Origin: an uncultured Clostridia bacterium
GTDB taxonomy: Bacteria > Bacillota > Clostridia > Christensenellales > Aristaeellaceae
Direction of reading: 5' to 3'
Length of the DNA: 64,000 nucleotides
Assembly (NCBI GenBank): GCA_947565865.1
Contig: CANOHT010000007.1
Coordinates: forward strand, 45,377 to 109,376
The position numbers and the translations under genes are program-made. Under the pieces are notes generated by a model that had not been told where the DNA came from, searched no databases, and worked only from the letters and a program-made list of their open reading frames with translations. Numbering within the stretch: position 1 is the first letter of the stretch; each line of letters starts with the position of its first letter. Positions 1-8,297 of the stretch are shown piece by piece.

Positions 1-315
1 GGCGCCATCGTCACCGGCGTGGACAGCCTGGACGAGACCCTGCAGATGGTGCTGATCGGCCGCGCGGAGGCTACGCTGAACGCCGAATTGTCCTTCAACG
101 ACTTCGTGAAGGCCCGGCCCGACGCCAACCTGAAGGCTGTGGCCCTGTCGGAGGACGCTACCTGCATCGCCTTCCCCGTGCGCAAGGGTGAGGACAGCGC
201 CACCTTCCTGGCCGCGCTGAATCAGGCCATTGAGGAGCTGGCCGCCGAGGGCGAGCTGGGCCGCCTGTCCATGGATTATTTCGGCATTGACATTACCCAA
301 CAGCCGACGAAATGA
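1..315 (+). CDS. Amino-acid ABC transporter substrate-binding protein, C-terminal part (partial)
   Basis: The reading frame is open from the first base and stops at 313-315, leaving about 104 C-terminal residues. The end of the protein has the pattern of family 3 solute-binding proteins: a segment on repeated querying of the ligand (GVDSLDETLQMVL), a strand ending in AFPVRKGED, and a final helix with an EELAAEGELGRLS-type motif followed by YFGID. Such proteins bind polar amino acids outside the membrane and hand them to an ABC permease. The N-terminus, any lipobox and the transporter partners lie outside the window. Ligand specificity cannot be judged from this fragment. Confidence 0.75.
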   Translation, partial: GAIVTGVDSLDETLQMVLIGRAEATLNAELSFNDFVKARPDANLKAVALSEDATCIAFPVRKGEDSATFLAALNQAIEELAAEGELGRLSMDYFGIDITQQPTK

Positions 316-319
316 TCGG

Positions 320-540
320 TGTCGCCAAAGCGGCTTTGCCACTTTGGCGAATTTTGCATGGCCTCACGGGTCGAAAAGCGTTGCCGTTCTCCTGGCCATA
401 CGGTCCTGCAAAATAGCTTGTTGTTCCGAAAAGCACAGAAACCGGCGCGTATGTCGCCGGTTTTTGAATGGAAATCGAAGGGCAGCGGCCCCTCCGACGC
501 CCCCAGGCGTTTGCTGACGGCCTGTAAACGGCAAAGCTGG
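320..540 (+). repeat. Dispersed ~220-bp repeat, copy 1
   Basis: It starts 5-8 bases after the stop of the preceding gene with a hairpin (323-349, arms CGCCAAAG and CTTTGGCG), followed by a diverged core and a second hairpin (439-465, arms AAACCGGCG and CGCCGGTTT). The order hairpin, core, second hairpin and the tail ATCGAAGGGC...CCTCCGACG match the copies near 4.0, 9.4, 18.7 and 23.5 kb. This is the most diverged copy. The right boundary is approximate. No gene was found between 316 and 733. Confidence 0.6.
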
Positions 541-733
541 CACGAAGCTGGCGTATGGGGGCTTTGTTCCATTATGACGCCCTGGGGCTCGTCAGTTTTT
601 TATGATGAAGGTGCTGCGGCATTGTTCCCTGATCCGACAAACCTTTCCTCTTTTCACCAAAGGAAAACCGCCCTCTGTCATGGAATCCTTTCACCCGTAT
701 GAAGGATGGTACGAACGACGAGGGGGCGTGCGG

Positions 734-1435
734 ATGCCGGAGTGTCTGCTGGTGGGGGACGCGGAGGATGCGCGGGGCTGGCAGTGGGCCATGGAAAACC
801 TGGGGGATGACTGGCGCTGCCGATGCGCCGTCCCGGGAGATGCGGCTTATGGGCTGCTGATGGCGCAGCGCTTTGATCTGTGCCTGATGCTGACGGATGT
901 GGCGGAAATGCTGGGGCCAAGGCTGCTGGCTCGTCCGCCTCTGTCGCCGCCGTGGCTGCTGGCGCGGACGCCCGCGCGCTGGGCGGACGGCGGACTTGAT
1001 ACTGCCGACGCGATTCTTCAGCGATACATGGACTGGGAGGCGGCGGGAAGATTGCCGCGCTTGGCTCTCCAGCGTCACAGCCAGTTCAGCTGTCTGGCTC
1101 GGGGGCTGATGAAGACCCTGGCGGTGCCGGAGGGGCTGCGCGCGTGGGACTTCCTGCCTGATCTGGCAGCGCTGTGCGCGGTTCATCCGCCGCTGATGGC
1201 GGATTTGCGGCGTCGGCTGTATCCGCTGGCCGCTCGCCGTCATGGCCTTACGCCTGCGGTGGTGGAGCGCAGGCTTCGGCTGGCCATTGAGTCCACCTGG
1301 AGCAGCGCCAGCCTGATGTCGCTGGAGCGATTCTTTGGTCACAGTGTGGACCCTGAGCGAGGCAAGCCCACCAACCGGGAGTTTTTATGCCGCGTACAGG
1401 AGCGGCTGCTCCTGGCGGCGGCCCGGCTGCGATAG
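734..1435 (+). CDS. Orphan regulator with Spo0A-type C-terminal DNA-binding domain
   Basis: The C-terminal 70 residues or so follow the Spo0A DNA-binding domain: LYPLAARRHGLT, then VERRLRLAIESTWS, then LERFFGHSVD and KPTNREFL. These correspond to the helices and KPTNSEF motif of Spo0A. The N-terminal part (about 130 residues) looks like a response-regulator fold at best (CLLVGDAED, FDLCLMLTD), but the expected phospho-acceptor Asp and the acidic pair are not in place, so phosphorylation control is unlikely. The start at 734 is chosen for the GAGGGGG ribosome site just upstream; an in-frame ATG at 680 lacks one. It may compete with or modulate Spo0A targets, which is inference. The gene abuts a convergent acetyltransferase gene. 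Confidence 0.7.
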   Translation: MPECLLVGDAEDARGWQWAMENLGDDWRCRCAVPGDAAYGLLMAQRFDLCLMLTDVAEMLGPRLLARPPLSPPWLLARTPARWADGGLDTADAILQRYMDWEAAGRLPRLALQRHSQFSCLARGLMKTLAVPEGLRAWDFLPDLAALCAVHPPLMADLRRRLYPLAARRHGLTPAVVERRLRLAIESTWSSASLMSLERFFGHSVDPERGKPTNREFLCRVQERLLLAAARLR

Positions 1436-2014
1436 TCAGGGTATGGCGTCTTCGGCCTGGGACAGAAGCGCGCTGATTTCCGCCGGGGGAAGGCCGGCAA
1501 AGGCGACGGGCTCCGCGGGCTCGCCGTCGAAGCGGCCCAGAGGCAGACTCAGCCAGACCACATCCCGCCATTGGCCCAGTTTGTAGCCCGTGCGGGGGAA
1601 GACGCCCAGCTCCGTGAACCCCAGGCGCTTATGCAGGCCGACGCTGCGGGGATTGGGCAAGGTGACGCAGGAATACGCCGTCAGGAAGCCCTGACGGCGC
1701 AGCAGCGCCAGAAGCGGTCGAAGCAGCCGGTCCCCCAGGCGGCGGCCCTCCTGACCGGGGCGAAGGTAAATGGTCAGTTCCACGTCCCAGCGGTAGGCGT
1801 CATGGGGACGGAAGCCCCCTGCGTAGGCAAAGCCCAGGAGTTCGTCCGCGTTTTCGCAGACAAGGAAGGGGTAAATGCCCTGGCGGATTTGCTCCCGGTA
1901 ATGATCCGCCGTGGGCTGGACGGTGCTGAAGGTGATGGCGGTGTGATGGACGTAGTGGCCGTAAATGGCCGCGATGGCGGGGGCGTCCTCCGTTCGGGCA
2001 GGGCGGATCAGCAT
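1436..2014 (-). CDS. GNAT N-acetyltransferase, phosphinothricin acetyltransferase-like
   Basis: The protein (192 residues) starts MLIRPARTEDAPAIAAIY and continues with GHYVHHTAITFST, the typical opening of the Pat/Bar-like GNAT family. The acetyl-CoA loop region reads RPGQEGRRLGDRLL, and a late NPRSVGLHKRLGF motif is the usual GNAT motif B. These enzymes acetylate small amines such as methionine sulfoximine or phosphinothricin using acetyl-CoA in the cytoplasm. The start at 2014 is supported by AAGGAGG seven bases upstream; a longer frame to 2074 has no such site. The stop codon is immediately next to that of the convergent Spo0A-like gene, leaving no spacer for terminators. The natural substrate is unknown. 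Confidence 0.85.
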   Translation of the reverse strand: MLIRPARTEDAPAIAAIYGHYVHHTAITFSTVQPTADHYREQIRQGIYPFLVCENADELLGFAYAGGFRPHDAYRWDVELTIYLRPGQEGRRLGDRLLRPLLALLRRQGFLTAYSCVTLPNPRSVGLHKRLGFTELGVFPRTGYKLGQWRDVVWLSLPLGRFDGEPAEPVAFAGLPPAEISALLSQAEDAIP

Positions 2015-2080
2015 GGGTCGGGCCTCCTTGGTCAGGATGCCTTCCATTATAAGCCCACCGCCGCAGGAGCGCAAGGGTGG

Positions 2081-2452
2081 CTACGATGTCGGCTGGAAAA
2101 AACGACGCCCGGTCATTTCCGTCACCAGGATGCTGACGCCCAGCACCTCCAGCTCCTCGTGGGGGTGCACCCGGGCCAGGCCCTCCAGAATGACGGTATC
2201 CAGCCAGGCGCACCCGGCCAGCTCCATTTCCAGGCAGACAAGACCGCTGACCTGCAGGATGTCCGCCAAATGTCCTTGGTTGGGAATGACAATATGAATG
2301 AGGGTTTCCCCCTGGCTGACCTCCAGCTGATAGTGAAGGGGCACCAGATAGGGCTGATCCTCCAGGGTGACGGCCAGCCGCGTCAGCTCCGCCTTGCGCA
2401 GCACGTCGAATATCTGCATCAGATTCAATTCCATATAGTGAAGATCGGGCAT
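2081..2452 (-). CDS. Pyridoxamine 5'-phosphate oxidase-like flavin-binding split-barrel protein
   Basis: A short protein of 123 residues with the layout of FMN-binding split-barrel proteins of the PPOX/NimA type: a leading helix, then TRLAVTLEDQPYLVPLHYQ, a strand with LIHIVIPNQGHLADIL, and EMELAGCAWLDTVILEGLARV. Family members bind FMN or related cofactors and reduce small molecules; no specific activity can be assigned. The start at 2452 follows GGGAGG at a good distance, and a longer frame reaching 2605 is rejected because it is rich in Arg and Pro like a read-through. It lies 66 bases upstream of, and on the same strand as, the acetyltransferase gene, so the two probably form one transcription unit. 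Confidence 0.65.
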   Translation of the reverse strand: MPDLHYMELNLMQIFDVLRKAELTRLAVTLEDQPYLVPLHYQLEVSQGETLIHIVIPNQGHLADILQVSGLVCLEMELAGCAWLDTVILEGLARVHPHEELEVLGVSILVTEMTGRRFFQPTS

Positions 2453-2640
2453 GGTGAGGCCTCCCTCTTCAGGTGAGGGGCGAGAACCGCACAGTATGAG
2501 CACGGTTCGCCCTTTACAGCTTATGCGGCGGCGGGGCCGGGGTGCGGGCCGATTCGGGCGGCTTTTTGGCCTGAATGGCAAAGAGTGCGTATTCTGCAAG
2601 TTCAAGACGGAAAAAGTGCAGGAAAAAAGCAGTAAACCTA

Positions 2641-2669
2641 TTTACGTCCGGCAGGGCGATGTGTATAAT
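2641..2669 (+). promoter_or_regulatory. Predicted promoter of livJ
   Basis: TTTACG (2641-2646) and a perfect TATAAT (2664-2669) are separated by 17 bases, about 74 bases before the livJ start. The promoter is divergent from the PPOX-like gene. Confidence 0.6.
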
Positions 2670-2742
2670 GAGGGCGTGCATCAGCGAAGGCTTCATTTCC
2701 TGATGTGTCAGGCCCCATTTTTTGTACGAGGAGGAACTTCCT

Positions 2743-3879
2743 ATGACCATTCGTAAGCTGGCCTGCATGGCGCTGGCGCTGGTTTTGGCGCTGTCCATGG
2801 CATCCGTCGCGGTTGCCGATGAAACCATTAAGATTGGCGTGATTGGCCCCATGACCGGCGCTTATGCCGTGTACGGCCTGGGCGTCGCCAATGGCGCGCA
2901 GATTGCTGTGGATGAGGTGAACGCCCTTGGCGGCGTACAGCTGGAGCTGCTGGTGGAAGACGACCAGGGCGACGGCGAGATGGGCGTGAACGCCTACAAC
3001 ACCATCCTGGACAAGGGCGGCAAGATCATGCTGTCTACCGTGACCTCCGGCTCCTGCATCGCCGTGAGCGACGTGGCCTTTGAGGATCGCGTGTTCATGC
3101 TCACGCCCTCCGGCTCCGCCGATGTCATCACCCAGGGCAAGGATAACATGTACCGCGTGTGCTTCAAGGATTCCGCTCAGGGCTCCGCTTCCGCGCAGTA
3201 CATCGTCGATCATCAGCTGGCCTCCAAGGTTGGCGTGATCTATAACAACGCCCAGGACTACTCCATGGGCATCTACCAGTCCTTCATGACCAAGGCGCAG
3301 GAGCTGGGCCTGAACGTGGTGGCCCAGGCCGCTTTCTCCGATGACACCAACGCGGACTTCTCCGTGCAGATTGCCCAGATGAAGGATGCTGGCGCCGAGC
3401 TGGTGTTCCTGCCCATCTACTACACCCCTGCCTCCCAGGTGCTGACTCAGGCCAAGGCTGTGGATTATGCTCCCGTGTTCTTCGGCGTGGACGGCATGGA
3501 CGGCATCCTGAGCATGGCTGGCTTCGACACCGCCCTGGCTGAGGGTGTTATGCTGCTGACTCCATTCTCCGCCGACGCCCAGGACGAGCTGACTGTCAGC
3601 TTCGTCACCAAGTATGAGGCCCAGTACGGCGGTGTGCCCAACCAGTTCGCGGCCGACGCTTATGACGGCATCTACGCCCTGTATGCCGCCATTAACGCCG
3701 CCGGCATCACGGTCGAGACCTCCTTTGAGGATGCCTGCGAGAAGCTGATCGCCGCCTTCCCCTCCGTGGAAATCACCGGTCTGACCGGCACCATGAAGTG
3801 GGACGCCACCGGTGAGGTCGAGAAGACCCCCACTGCCGTGGTCATCAAGGACGGCGTGTATGTGGGCGCTGACAACTGA
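2743..3879 (+). CDS. livJ: Branched-chain amino acid ABC transporter substrate-binding protein
   Basis: The 378-residue protein begins with a hydrophobic export signal (residues about 5-25, ending SVAVADET) and continues with IKIGVIGPMTGAYAVYG, the signature of type I periplasmic-binding proteins of the leucine/isoleucine/valine family. It binds branched-chain or related amino acids outside the cell for the LivHMGF transporter encoded just downstream. The start at 2743 follows GAGGAGG. No lipobox cysteine follows the signal, so how the protein is retained at the surface of a Gram-positive-type cell is unclear. A strong terminator follows, and the permease genes begin 426 bases later, so the binding protein is probably expressed in excess over the membrane parts. 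Actual ligand is inferred from family only. Confidence 0.92.
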   Translation: MTIRKLACMALALVLALSMASVAVADETIKIGVIGPMTGAYAVYGLGVANGAQIAVDEVNALGGVQLELLVEDDQGDGEMGVNAYNTILDKGGKIMLSTVTSGSCIAVSDVAFEDRVFMLTPSGSADVITQGKDNMYRVCFKDSAQGSASAQYIVDHQLASKVGVIYNNAQDYSMGIYQSFMTKAQELGLNVVAQAAFSDDTNADFSVQIAQMKDAGAELVFLPIYYTPASQVLTQAKAVDYAPVFFGVDGMDGILSMAGFDTALAEGVMLLTPFSADAQDELTVSFVTKYEAQYGGVPNQFAADAYDGIYALYAAINAAGITVETSFEDACEKLIAAFPSVEITGLTGTMKWDATGEVEKTPTAVVIKDGVYVGADN

Positions 3880-3892
3880 TCTTTGATGAAAG

Positions 3893-3938
3893 ACGCTCCC
3901 CGGCTTCGGCATCCGCTGGGGTCGGGGAGCGCTTTTTT
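3893..3938 (+). terminator. Rho-independent terminator after livJ
   Basis: The stem ACGCTCCCCG (3893-3902) pairs with CGGGGAGCGC (3923-3932), followed by six T residues. It sits 13 bases after the livJ stop. Confidence 0.85.
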
Positions 3939-3975
3939 GTTCAGGGTAATCAACAGCAGTCCGCCCCGGGAGCTT

Positions 3976-4202
3976 CGCGTATCAAAAAAAGTGGCTTGCG
4001 CCACTTTTTTGAGGTGTTGCACGTCCTCACTGGCCGAACAGCGAGCTGTTTTCCCGGCCGTTTGATCGTGTAAGAAAGCGATTTCTAACGAAACCGCACG
4101 AAAATCGTCGCGCAGGGGCTTCACGCTGCTTGAACGCCAGATGGGACTGGCCGATTTTCGGTTAAAGTCAGAGAGCCTGCGGGCCCTCCGACGTCTCCCG
4201 AT
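3976..4202 (+). repeat. Dispersed ~220-bp repeat, copy 2
   Basis: It opens with GCGTATCAAAAAA and the hairpin AAAAAAGTGGC/GCCACTTTTTT (3984-4011), followed by a core containing CACTGGCCGAAC and CCCGGCCGTTTG, then TTTCTAACGAAA, and closes with GATTTTCGGTTAAAGTCAGAG and GCCTGCGGGCCCTCCG. The same order is found inverted at 9341-9563 with about 70% identity by eye. The hairpin plus T run could act as a bidirectional terminator. The rest of the 3880-4305 gap holds the livJ terminator and no gene. Confidence 0.75.
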
Positions 4203-4305
4203 GCTTTTGATGCGCTGGGTATCTGCATGAAAGGCTGATTGCTGTTGGTTACCCGATCTATCGTTTTCCGGCTATGATACCAAAGGGGAAGGGGAGAACC
4301 TTCGG

Positions 4306-5190
4306 ATGCTGCAATTCCTGTCCTACCTCATCAACGGCATCAGCCTGGGCAGTGTGTACGCCATCATCGCCCTGGGCTATTCCATGGTGTACGGCATTGC
4401 CAAGATGCTGAACTTTGCCCATGGCGACATCATCATGGTGGGGGCCTTTGTGGCCTTCAACGCCATCCATCATATGGGCCTGCCGCCCATGGTGGCGGTG
4501 CTGCTGGCGGTGATTGTCTGCACGGTGCTGGGCGTGGTGATTGAGCGCCTGGCCTATAAGCCCCTGCGGCAGGCGTCTTCCCTGGCGGTGCTGATTACCG
4601 CCATCGGCATGAGCTATCTTCTGCAGAACCTGGCGCTGCTTTTGTGGGGCGCGAACCCGGTGTCCTTCCCCAGCGTGGTGGATATGGAGCCGCTGTCCCT
4701 GTTCGGCGGGCAGCTGCGCATCACCGGCGTGACCATGGTGACGGTGCTGGCCAACGTGGTCATCATGATCGCGCTGACGCTGTTCACTGGCCGCACCAAG
4801 ATGGGCAAGGCCATGCGCTGCGTTTCCGAGGATCGGGGCGCGGCGGAGCTGATGGGGGTGAACGTGAACGGCACCATCGCCCTGACCTTCGCCATCGGCA
4901 GCGCCCTGGCGGCCATCGCCGGTGTGCTTTTGTGCTCCGCCTATCCTGTGCTGATGCCCACCACGGGCGCCATGCCCGGCATCAAGGCCTTTACGGCGGC
5001 GGTGTTCGGCGGTATTGGCTCCATTCCCGGCGCGCTGGTGGGCGGTTTGCTCCTGGGCGTTATCGAAATTCTTGGCAAGGCTTATGTTTCCACCGAGCTG
5101 GGTGACGCGCTGGTGTTCGCTGTGCTGATCGTTGTGCTTCTTGTCCGGCCCACGGGTCTGCTGGGCAAGAAAGTTCATGAGAAGGTGTGA
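4306..5190 (+). CDS. livH: Branched-chain amino acid ABC transporter permease LivH
   Basis: A polytopic membrane protein of 294 residues with the LivH signatures LINGISLGSVYAIIALGYSMVYG at the N-terminus, NFAHGDIIMVGA in the first third, and GIKAFTAAVFGGIGSIPGAL near the end, which is the coupling region contacting the ATPases. It forms half of the membrane channel for the Liv system. The start at 4306 follows a GGGGAG site. It is followed after 10 bases by livM, and the four genes livHMGF are tightly packed or overlapping, so they are one transcription unit. I see no convincing promoter within 60 bases upstream; read-through from livJ past its terminator is possible. Confidence 0.93.
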   Translation: MLQFLSYLINGISLGSVYAIIALGYSMVYGIAKMLNFAHGDIIMVGAFVAFNAIHHMGLPPMVAVLLAVIVCTVLGVVIERLAYKPLRQASSLAVLITAIGMSYLLQNLALLLWGANPVSFPSVVDMEPLSLFGGQLRITGVTMVTVLANVVIMIALTLFTGRTKMGKAMRCVSEDRGAAELMGVNVNGTIALTFAIGSALAAIAGVLLCSAYPVLMPTTGAMPGIKAFTAAVFGGIGSIPGALVGGLLLGVIEILGKAYVSTELGDALVFAVLIVVLLVRPTGLLGKKVHEKV

Positions 5191-5200
5191 GGTGGGCGGC

Positions 5201-6247
5201 ATGAAAAAGTCAAGAAAAACCTTCATCAGCAATATCATCACCTATGGCATGGTCATTTTGGCTTTCGTTGTCTGCCAGGTCATGATGGAGGGCGGCATGA
5301 TGACCCGTTCCCTCAAGGGCCAGCTGGTGCCCATCTGCGTCTATGTGGTCATGGCAGTGTCCCTGAACCTGACGGTGGGCATTTCCGGCGAGCTTTCCCT
5401 GGGCCATGCGGGCTTTATGAGCGTGGGCGCGTTTTCCGGCATCGTCATGTCCACCTGGCTGGCCGGCGCTTTCCAGGTGGAAAGCGTGGCCCTTCGCCTG
5501 GCGGCGGCGCTAGTTACCGGCGGCGTGACGGCTGCCATCGCGGGCGTGCTCATCGGCATTCCGGTGCTGCGCCTGCGTGGCGACTACCTGGCCATTGTCA
5601 CCCTGGCCTTTGGCGAGATCATCCGCAACTTGCTCAACTGCGTGTACTTTTCCATGGACGGCGGCAGGCTGTACTTCGGCTTCAGCAACCCCAATCTGCC
5701 GGGCAAAATGTTCGTCAACGGTCCCATGGGCGCCACGGGTGTACAGAAGCTAGCTACCTTCACGGCGGGCTTTCTGCTGGTGATGTTCACGCTGTTTGTG
5801 GTGCTGAACCTGATTAACAGCCGATCCGGCCGGGCCATCATGGCCATCCGGGACAGCCGCATCGCCGCCGAGTCCGTGGGCATCAACGTGACCAAGTACA
5901 AGATGATGGCCTTTGTCACCTCCGCGGCCCTGGCGGGCATGGCGGGCGCGCTGTACGGTCTGAACTACTCCACCGTCGCCGCGGTCAAGTTCAAATTTGA
6001 TACGTCCATCCTGATCCTGGTTTTTGTGGTGCTGGGCGGCATCGGCAATATCCGGGGCTCAGTCATCGCGGCGACGCTGCTGACGGTGCTGCCTGAAGTC
6101 CTGCGTGAGTTCGGTGACTATCGGATGCTGGTCTACGCCGTGGTGCTGATCCTGGTCATGCTGGCCACCAACAGTCCGCTGTTGGGACGGCTGATGGCGC
6201 GGGTTCGGCCCGCTGGCGGGGAAGCGCGAAAGGAGGGGGAAGCCTGA
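5201..6247 (+). CDS. livM: Branched-chain amino acid ABC transporter permease LivM
   Basis: A 348-residue membrane protein with LivM hallmarks: AVSLNLTVGISGELSLGHAG early, GIPVLRLRGDYLAIVTLAFGE in the middle and a coupling segment with SAALAGMAGALYG, followed by VVLGGIGNIRGSVI. It pairs with LivH as the second channel half. The start at 5201 (MKKSRKTF) is preceded by GAGGTGGG; an upstream in-frame ATG at 5132 lies inside livH and is not used in this reading. The stop codon overlaps the livG start by one base (TGATG), consistent with translational coupling. Confidence 0.92.
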   Translation: MKKSRKTFISNIITYGMVILAFVVCQVMMEGGMMTRSLKGQLVPICVYVVMAVSLNLTVGISGELSLGHAGFMSVGAFSGIVMSTWLAGAFQVESVALRLAAALVTGGVTAAIAGVLIGIPVLRLRGDYLAIVTLAFGEIIRNLLNCVYFSMDGGRLYFGFSNPNLPGKMFVNGPMGATGVQKLATFTAGFLLVMFTLFVVLNLINSRSGRAIMAIRDSRIAAESVGINVTKYKMMAFVTSAALAGMAGALYGLNYSTVAAVKFKFDTSILILVFVVLGGIGNIRGSVIAATLLTVLPEVLREFGDYRMLVYAVVLILVMLATNSPLLGRLMARVRPAGGEARKEGEA

Positions 6248-7107
6248 TGAGCTCATCCAAATTCAAGCCTGACACAAAGATGGTGCCGGTGCCTTCCACC
6301 TCCATCGTCCCGGAGCGGGATGTGGGCAAGCGCCCCGTGCTGGAAGCGCGGCATCTGGGCATTGAGTTCGGCGGCTTGAAGGCCGTGGACGACGTAAACC
6401 TGATGATCGGCCAGACGGAAATCTGCGGCCTGATCGGCCCCAACGGCGCGGGCAAGACCACCGTCTTCAACCTGCTGACGAAGGTGTACCAGCCCACCAC
6501 CGGCACGGTGATGATTAACGGCAAGGATACCGCTGGCATGAGCACCATCCAGGCCAACCGCCTGGGCATTGCCCGCACCTTCCAGAACATCCGCCTGTTC
6601 GGCAATATGACGGTGGAGGAGAACGTCCGCATCGGCCTGCACAACCAGATTCGCTACGGCATGGTTTCCGGCATTTTCCGCCTGCCGACCTATTGGCAGG
6701 GTGAAAAGAAGCAGCATGCGCAGGCCCTTGACCTGCTGTCCATCTTTGATATGCAGCACATGGCGGACGTTAAGGCGGGCTCCTTGCCCTATGGCGCCCA
6801 GCGCCGCTTGGAAATTGTGCGCGCCCTGGCCACGAATCCGAAGCTGCTCCTCCTGGATGAGCCCGCCGCGGGCATGAATCCCCATGAGACGGAGGAGCTG
6901 ATGGAGAATATCATCAAAATCCGTGATAAGTTCCAGATAGCGGTATTGCTGATCGAGCACGACATGAACCTGGTCATGGGCATCTGCGAGGGCATCTGTG
7001 TGCTGAACTATGGCCGAATCATCGCCAAGGGCACGGCGCAGGAGATTCAGCAGAACCCCGCCGTCATCGAGGCCTACCTGGGCAAGCAAAAGGAGGCAGA
7101 GGGATGA
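6247..7107 (+). CDS. livG: Branched-chain amino acid ABC transporter ATP-binding protein LivG
   Basis: A 286-residue ABC ATPase with Walker A GPNGAGKTT near residue 65, the LivG-type signature LPYGAQRRLEIVRALA in place of the canonical LSGGQ, Walker B LLLLDEPAAGMNP, and the switch His in LLIEHDM. It hydrolyses ATP in the cytoplasm to drive LivHM. Compared with standard LivG (about 255 residues) it has an N-terminal extension of roughly 30 residues (KPDTKMVPVPSTSIVPERD) before the conserved LEARHLGIEFGGLKAV; a later start without the extension cannot be excluded but no ribosome site supports it. The start overlaps the livM stop by one base and the end overlaps livF by four bases. Confidence 0.93.
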   Translation: MSSSKFKPDTKMVPVPSTSIVPERDVGKRPVLEARHLGIEFGGLKAVDDVNLMIGQTEICGLIGPNGAGKTTVFNLLTKVYQPTTGTVMINGKDTAGMSTIQANRLGIARTFQNIRLFGNMTVEENVRIGLHNQIRYGMVSGIFRLPTYWQGEKKQHAQALDLLSIFDMQHMADVKAGSLPYGAQRRLEIVRALATNPKLLLLDEPAAGMNPHETEELMENIIKIRDKFQIAVLLIEHDMNLVMGICEGICVLNYGRIIAKGTAQEIQQNPAVIEAYLGKQKEAEG

Positions 7108-7811
7108 GCCTGCTGAAGATTGACAACATCCATGTGTTTTACGGGGCCATCCACGCCATCAAGGGCGTATCTTTTGAGGTGAATCAGGATGAGATTGTAA
7201 CCCTGATCGGGGCCAACGGCGCGGGCAAGTCTACCACGCTGAACACCATCGCCGGCCTCCTGCGGCCTCGTTCCGGCGCGGTGATGTTTGACGGCCAGAA
7301 TCTGTCCAGCGTCCCCACGGGCAAAATCGTCAGCCACGGCATGGCGCTGTGCCCCGAGGGCCGACGGATTTTTCAGCAGATGACCGTCCGGGAAAACCTT
7401 GAAATGGGTGGCTTTACCCGGCCTGAGAAGGAGATTCCCGGCTCCATGGACGAAATGTTTCAGCGCTTTCCCCGCCTCAAGGAGCGGGAAAAGCAGATTG
7501 CCGGCACCCTTTCCGGCGGCGAGCAGCAGATGCTGGCCATGGCCCGCGCGCTCATGAGCCGGCCCAAGCTGCTTATGCTGGACGAGCCTTCCATGGGTCT
7601 GGCGCCTATTTTGGTGGAACAGATTTTCGAAATCATCAAAGAACTCCATGGCAGCGGCACCACCATCCTCTTGGTGGAGCAGAACGCTCAGATGGCACTG
7701 TCCATCGCTGACCGGGCCTATGTGCTGGAAACGGGCAAGATCACCATGGAGGGCAAAGCGTCGGAGCTGCTGCACAACGACGCGGTGCGGCAGGCGTACC
7801 TGGGAAGCTGA
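7104..7811 (+). CDS. livF: Branched-chain amino acid ABC transporter ATP-binding protein LivF
   Basis: A 235-residue ABC ATPase of normal LivF length. It has Walker A GANGAGKST, Q-loop region CPEGRRIFQQMTV, signature LSGGEQQMLAMARAL, Walker B LLMLDEPSMGLAP and switch His region LLVEQNA. It is the second ATPase of the Liv transporter. Its ATG overlaps the livG stop (ATGA), as usual for this operon. A terminator candidate lies about 200 bases downstream. Confidence 0.94.
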   Translation: MSLLKIDNIHVFYGAIHAIKGVSFEVNQDEIVTLIGANGAGKSTTLNTIAGLLRPRSGAVMFDGQNLSSVPTGKIVSHGMALCPEGRRIFQQMTVRENLEMGGFTRPEKEIPGSMDEMFQRFPRLKEREKQIAGTLSGGEQQMLAMARALMSRPKLLMLDEPSMGLAPILVEQIFEIIKELHGSGTTILLVEQNAQMALSIADRAYVLETGKITMEGKASELLHNDAVRQAYLGS

Positions 7812-8297
7812 CGGGCGTTCTTGAAATGCTCCCGACGCTTCAAGGCAGATGGCGGCCGCGCCCTGCTTTGGGAGTGAAGGCTCCCTCGCGGCCAGACGCG
7901 GCTGTTAGGCGTGTTTTCCGCGTCGCTGACAACGCCCCGGCCTCGGGCTGTGAATGGTTTCAGCGCGCCTCGGGACGTTCGACACCTGCTTAGGATTCAG
8001 GGATATTGGGACAGGCTGGAATGATCCGGCCTGTTTTTCTATTTGGATCAAGAATGAACCATGTGAAGGGACTGAATCTTTGTACTCACATGAAACCGTC
8101 TCAAAGCAAGGAGGCATGCGGATGTCGAATGCCGCTCCCGCAGGGAGGCGCAATCGGAATGCCCGGGAAATGAGTGACTGCGGGAAGCTGAGCAAGAGGT
8201 TGCCCTGCAAAGCGGCCCCGGTGGTTTCCGACTGCCCAATCAGAGCCTTCGGCCCGCATTCTTTGAAGGCGAGCTGTCCTTATCATCCCATCCTATG
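7812..8297. other. Intergenic region between livF and metF
   Basis: The stretch separates convergent livF and metF. I find a terminator at 8011-8040 and otherwise only short overlapping open frames without ribosome sites or recognisable motifs. An AAGGAGG at 8106 is followed by ATGs (8116, 8123), but the frame shows no protein character. Confidence 0.4.
8011..8040 (+). terminator. Rho-independent terminator downstream of livF
   Basis: The stem ACAGGCTGGA (8011-8020), loop ATGA and TCCGGCCTGT (8025-8034) are followed by a T run. It is 200 bases after livF and is the most likely end of the liv operon transcript. Confidence 0.7.

Noticed and set aside
602..733. Upstream start for the Spo0A-like gene at 602 or 680
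   Set aside because: The added residues have no conserved features and there is no ribosome site, while 734 has GAGGGGG.
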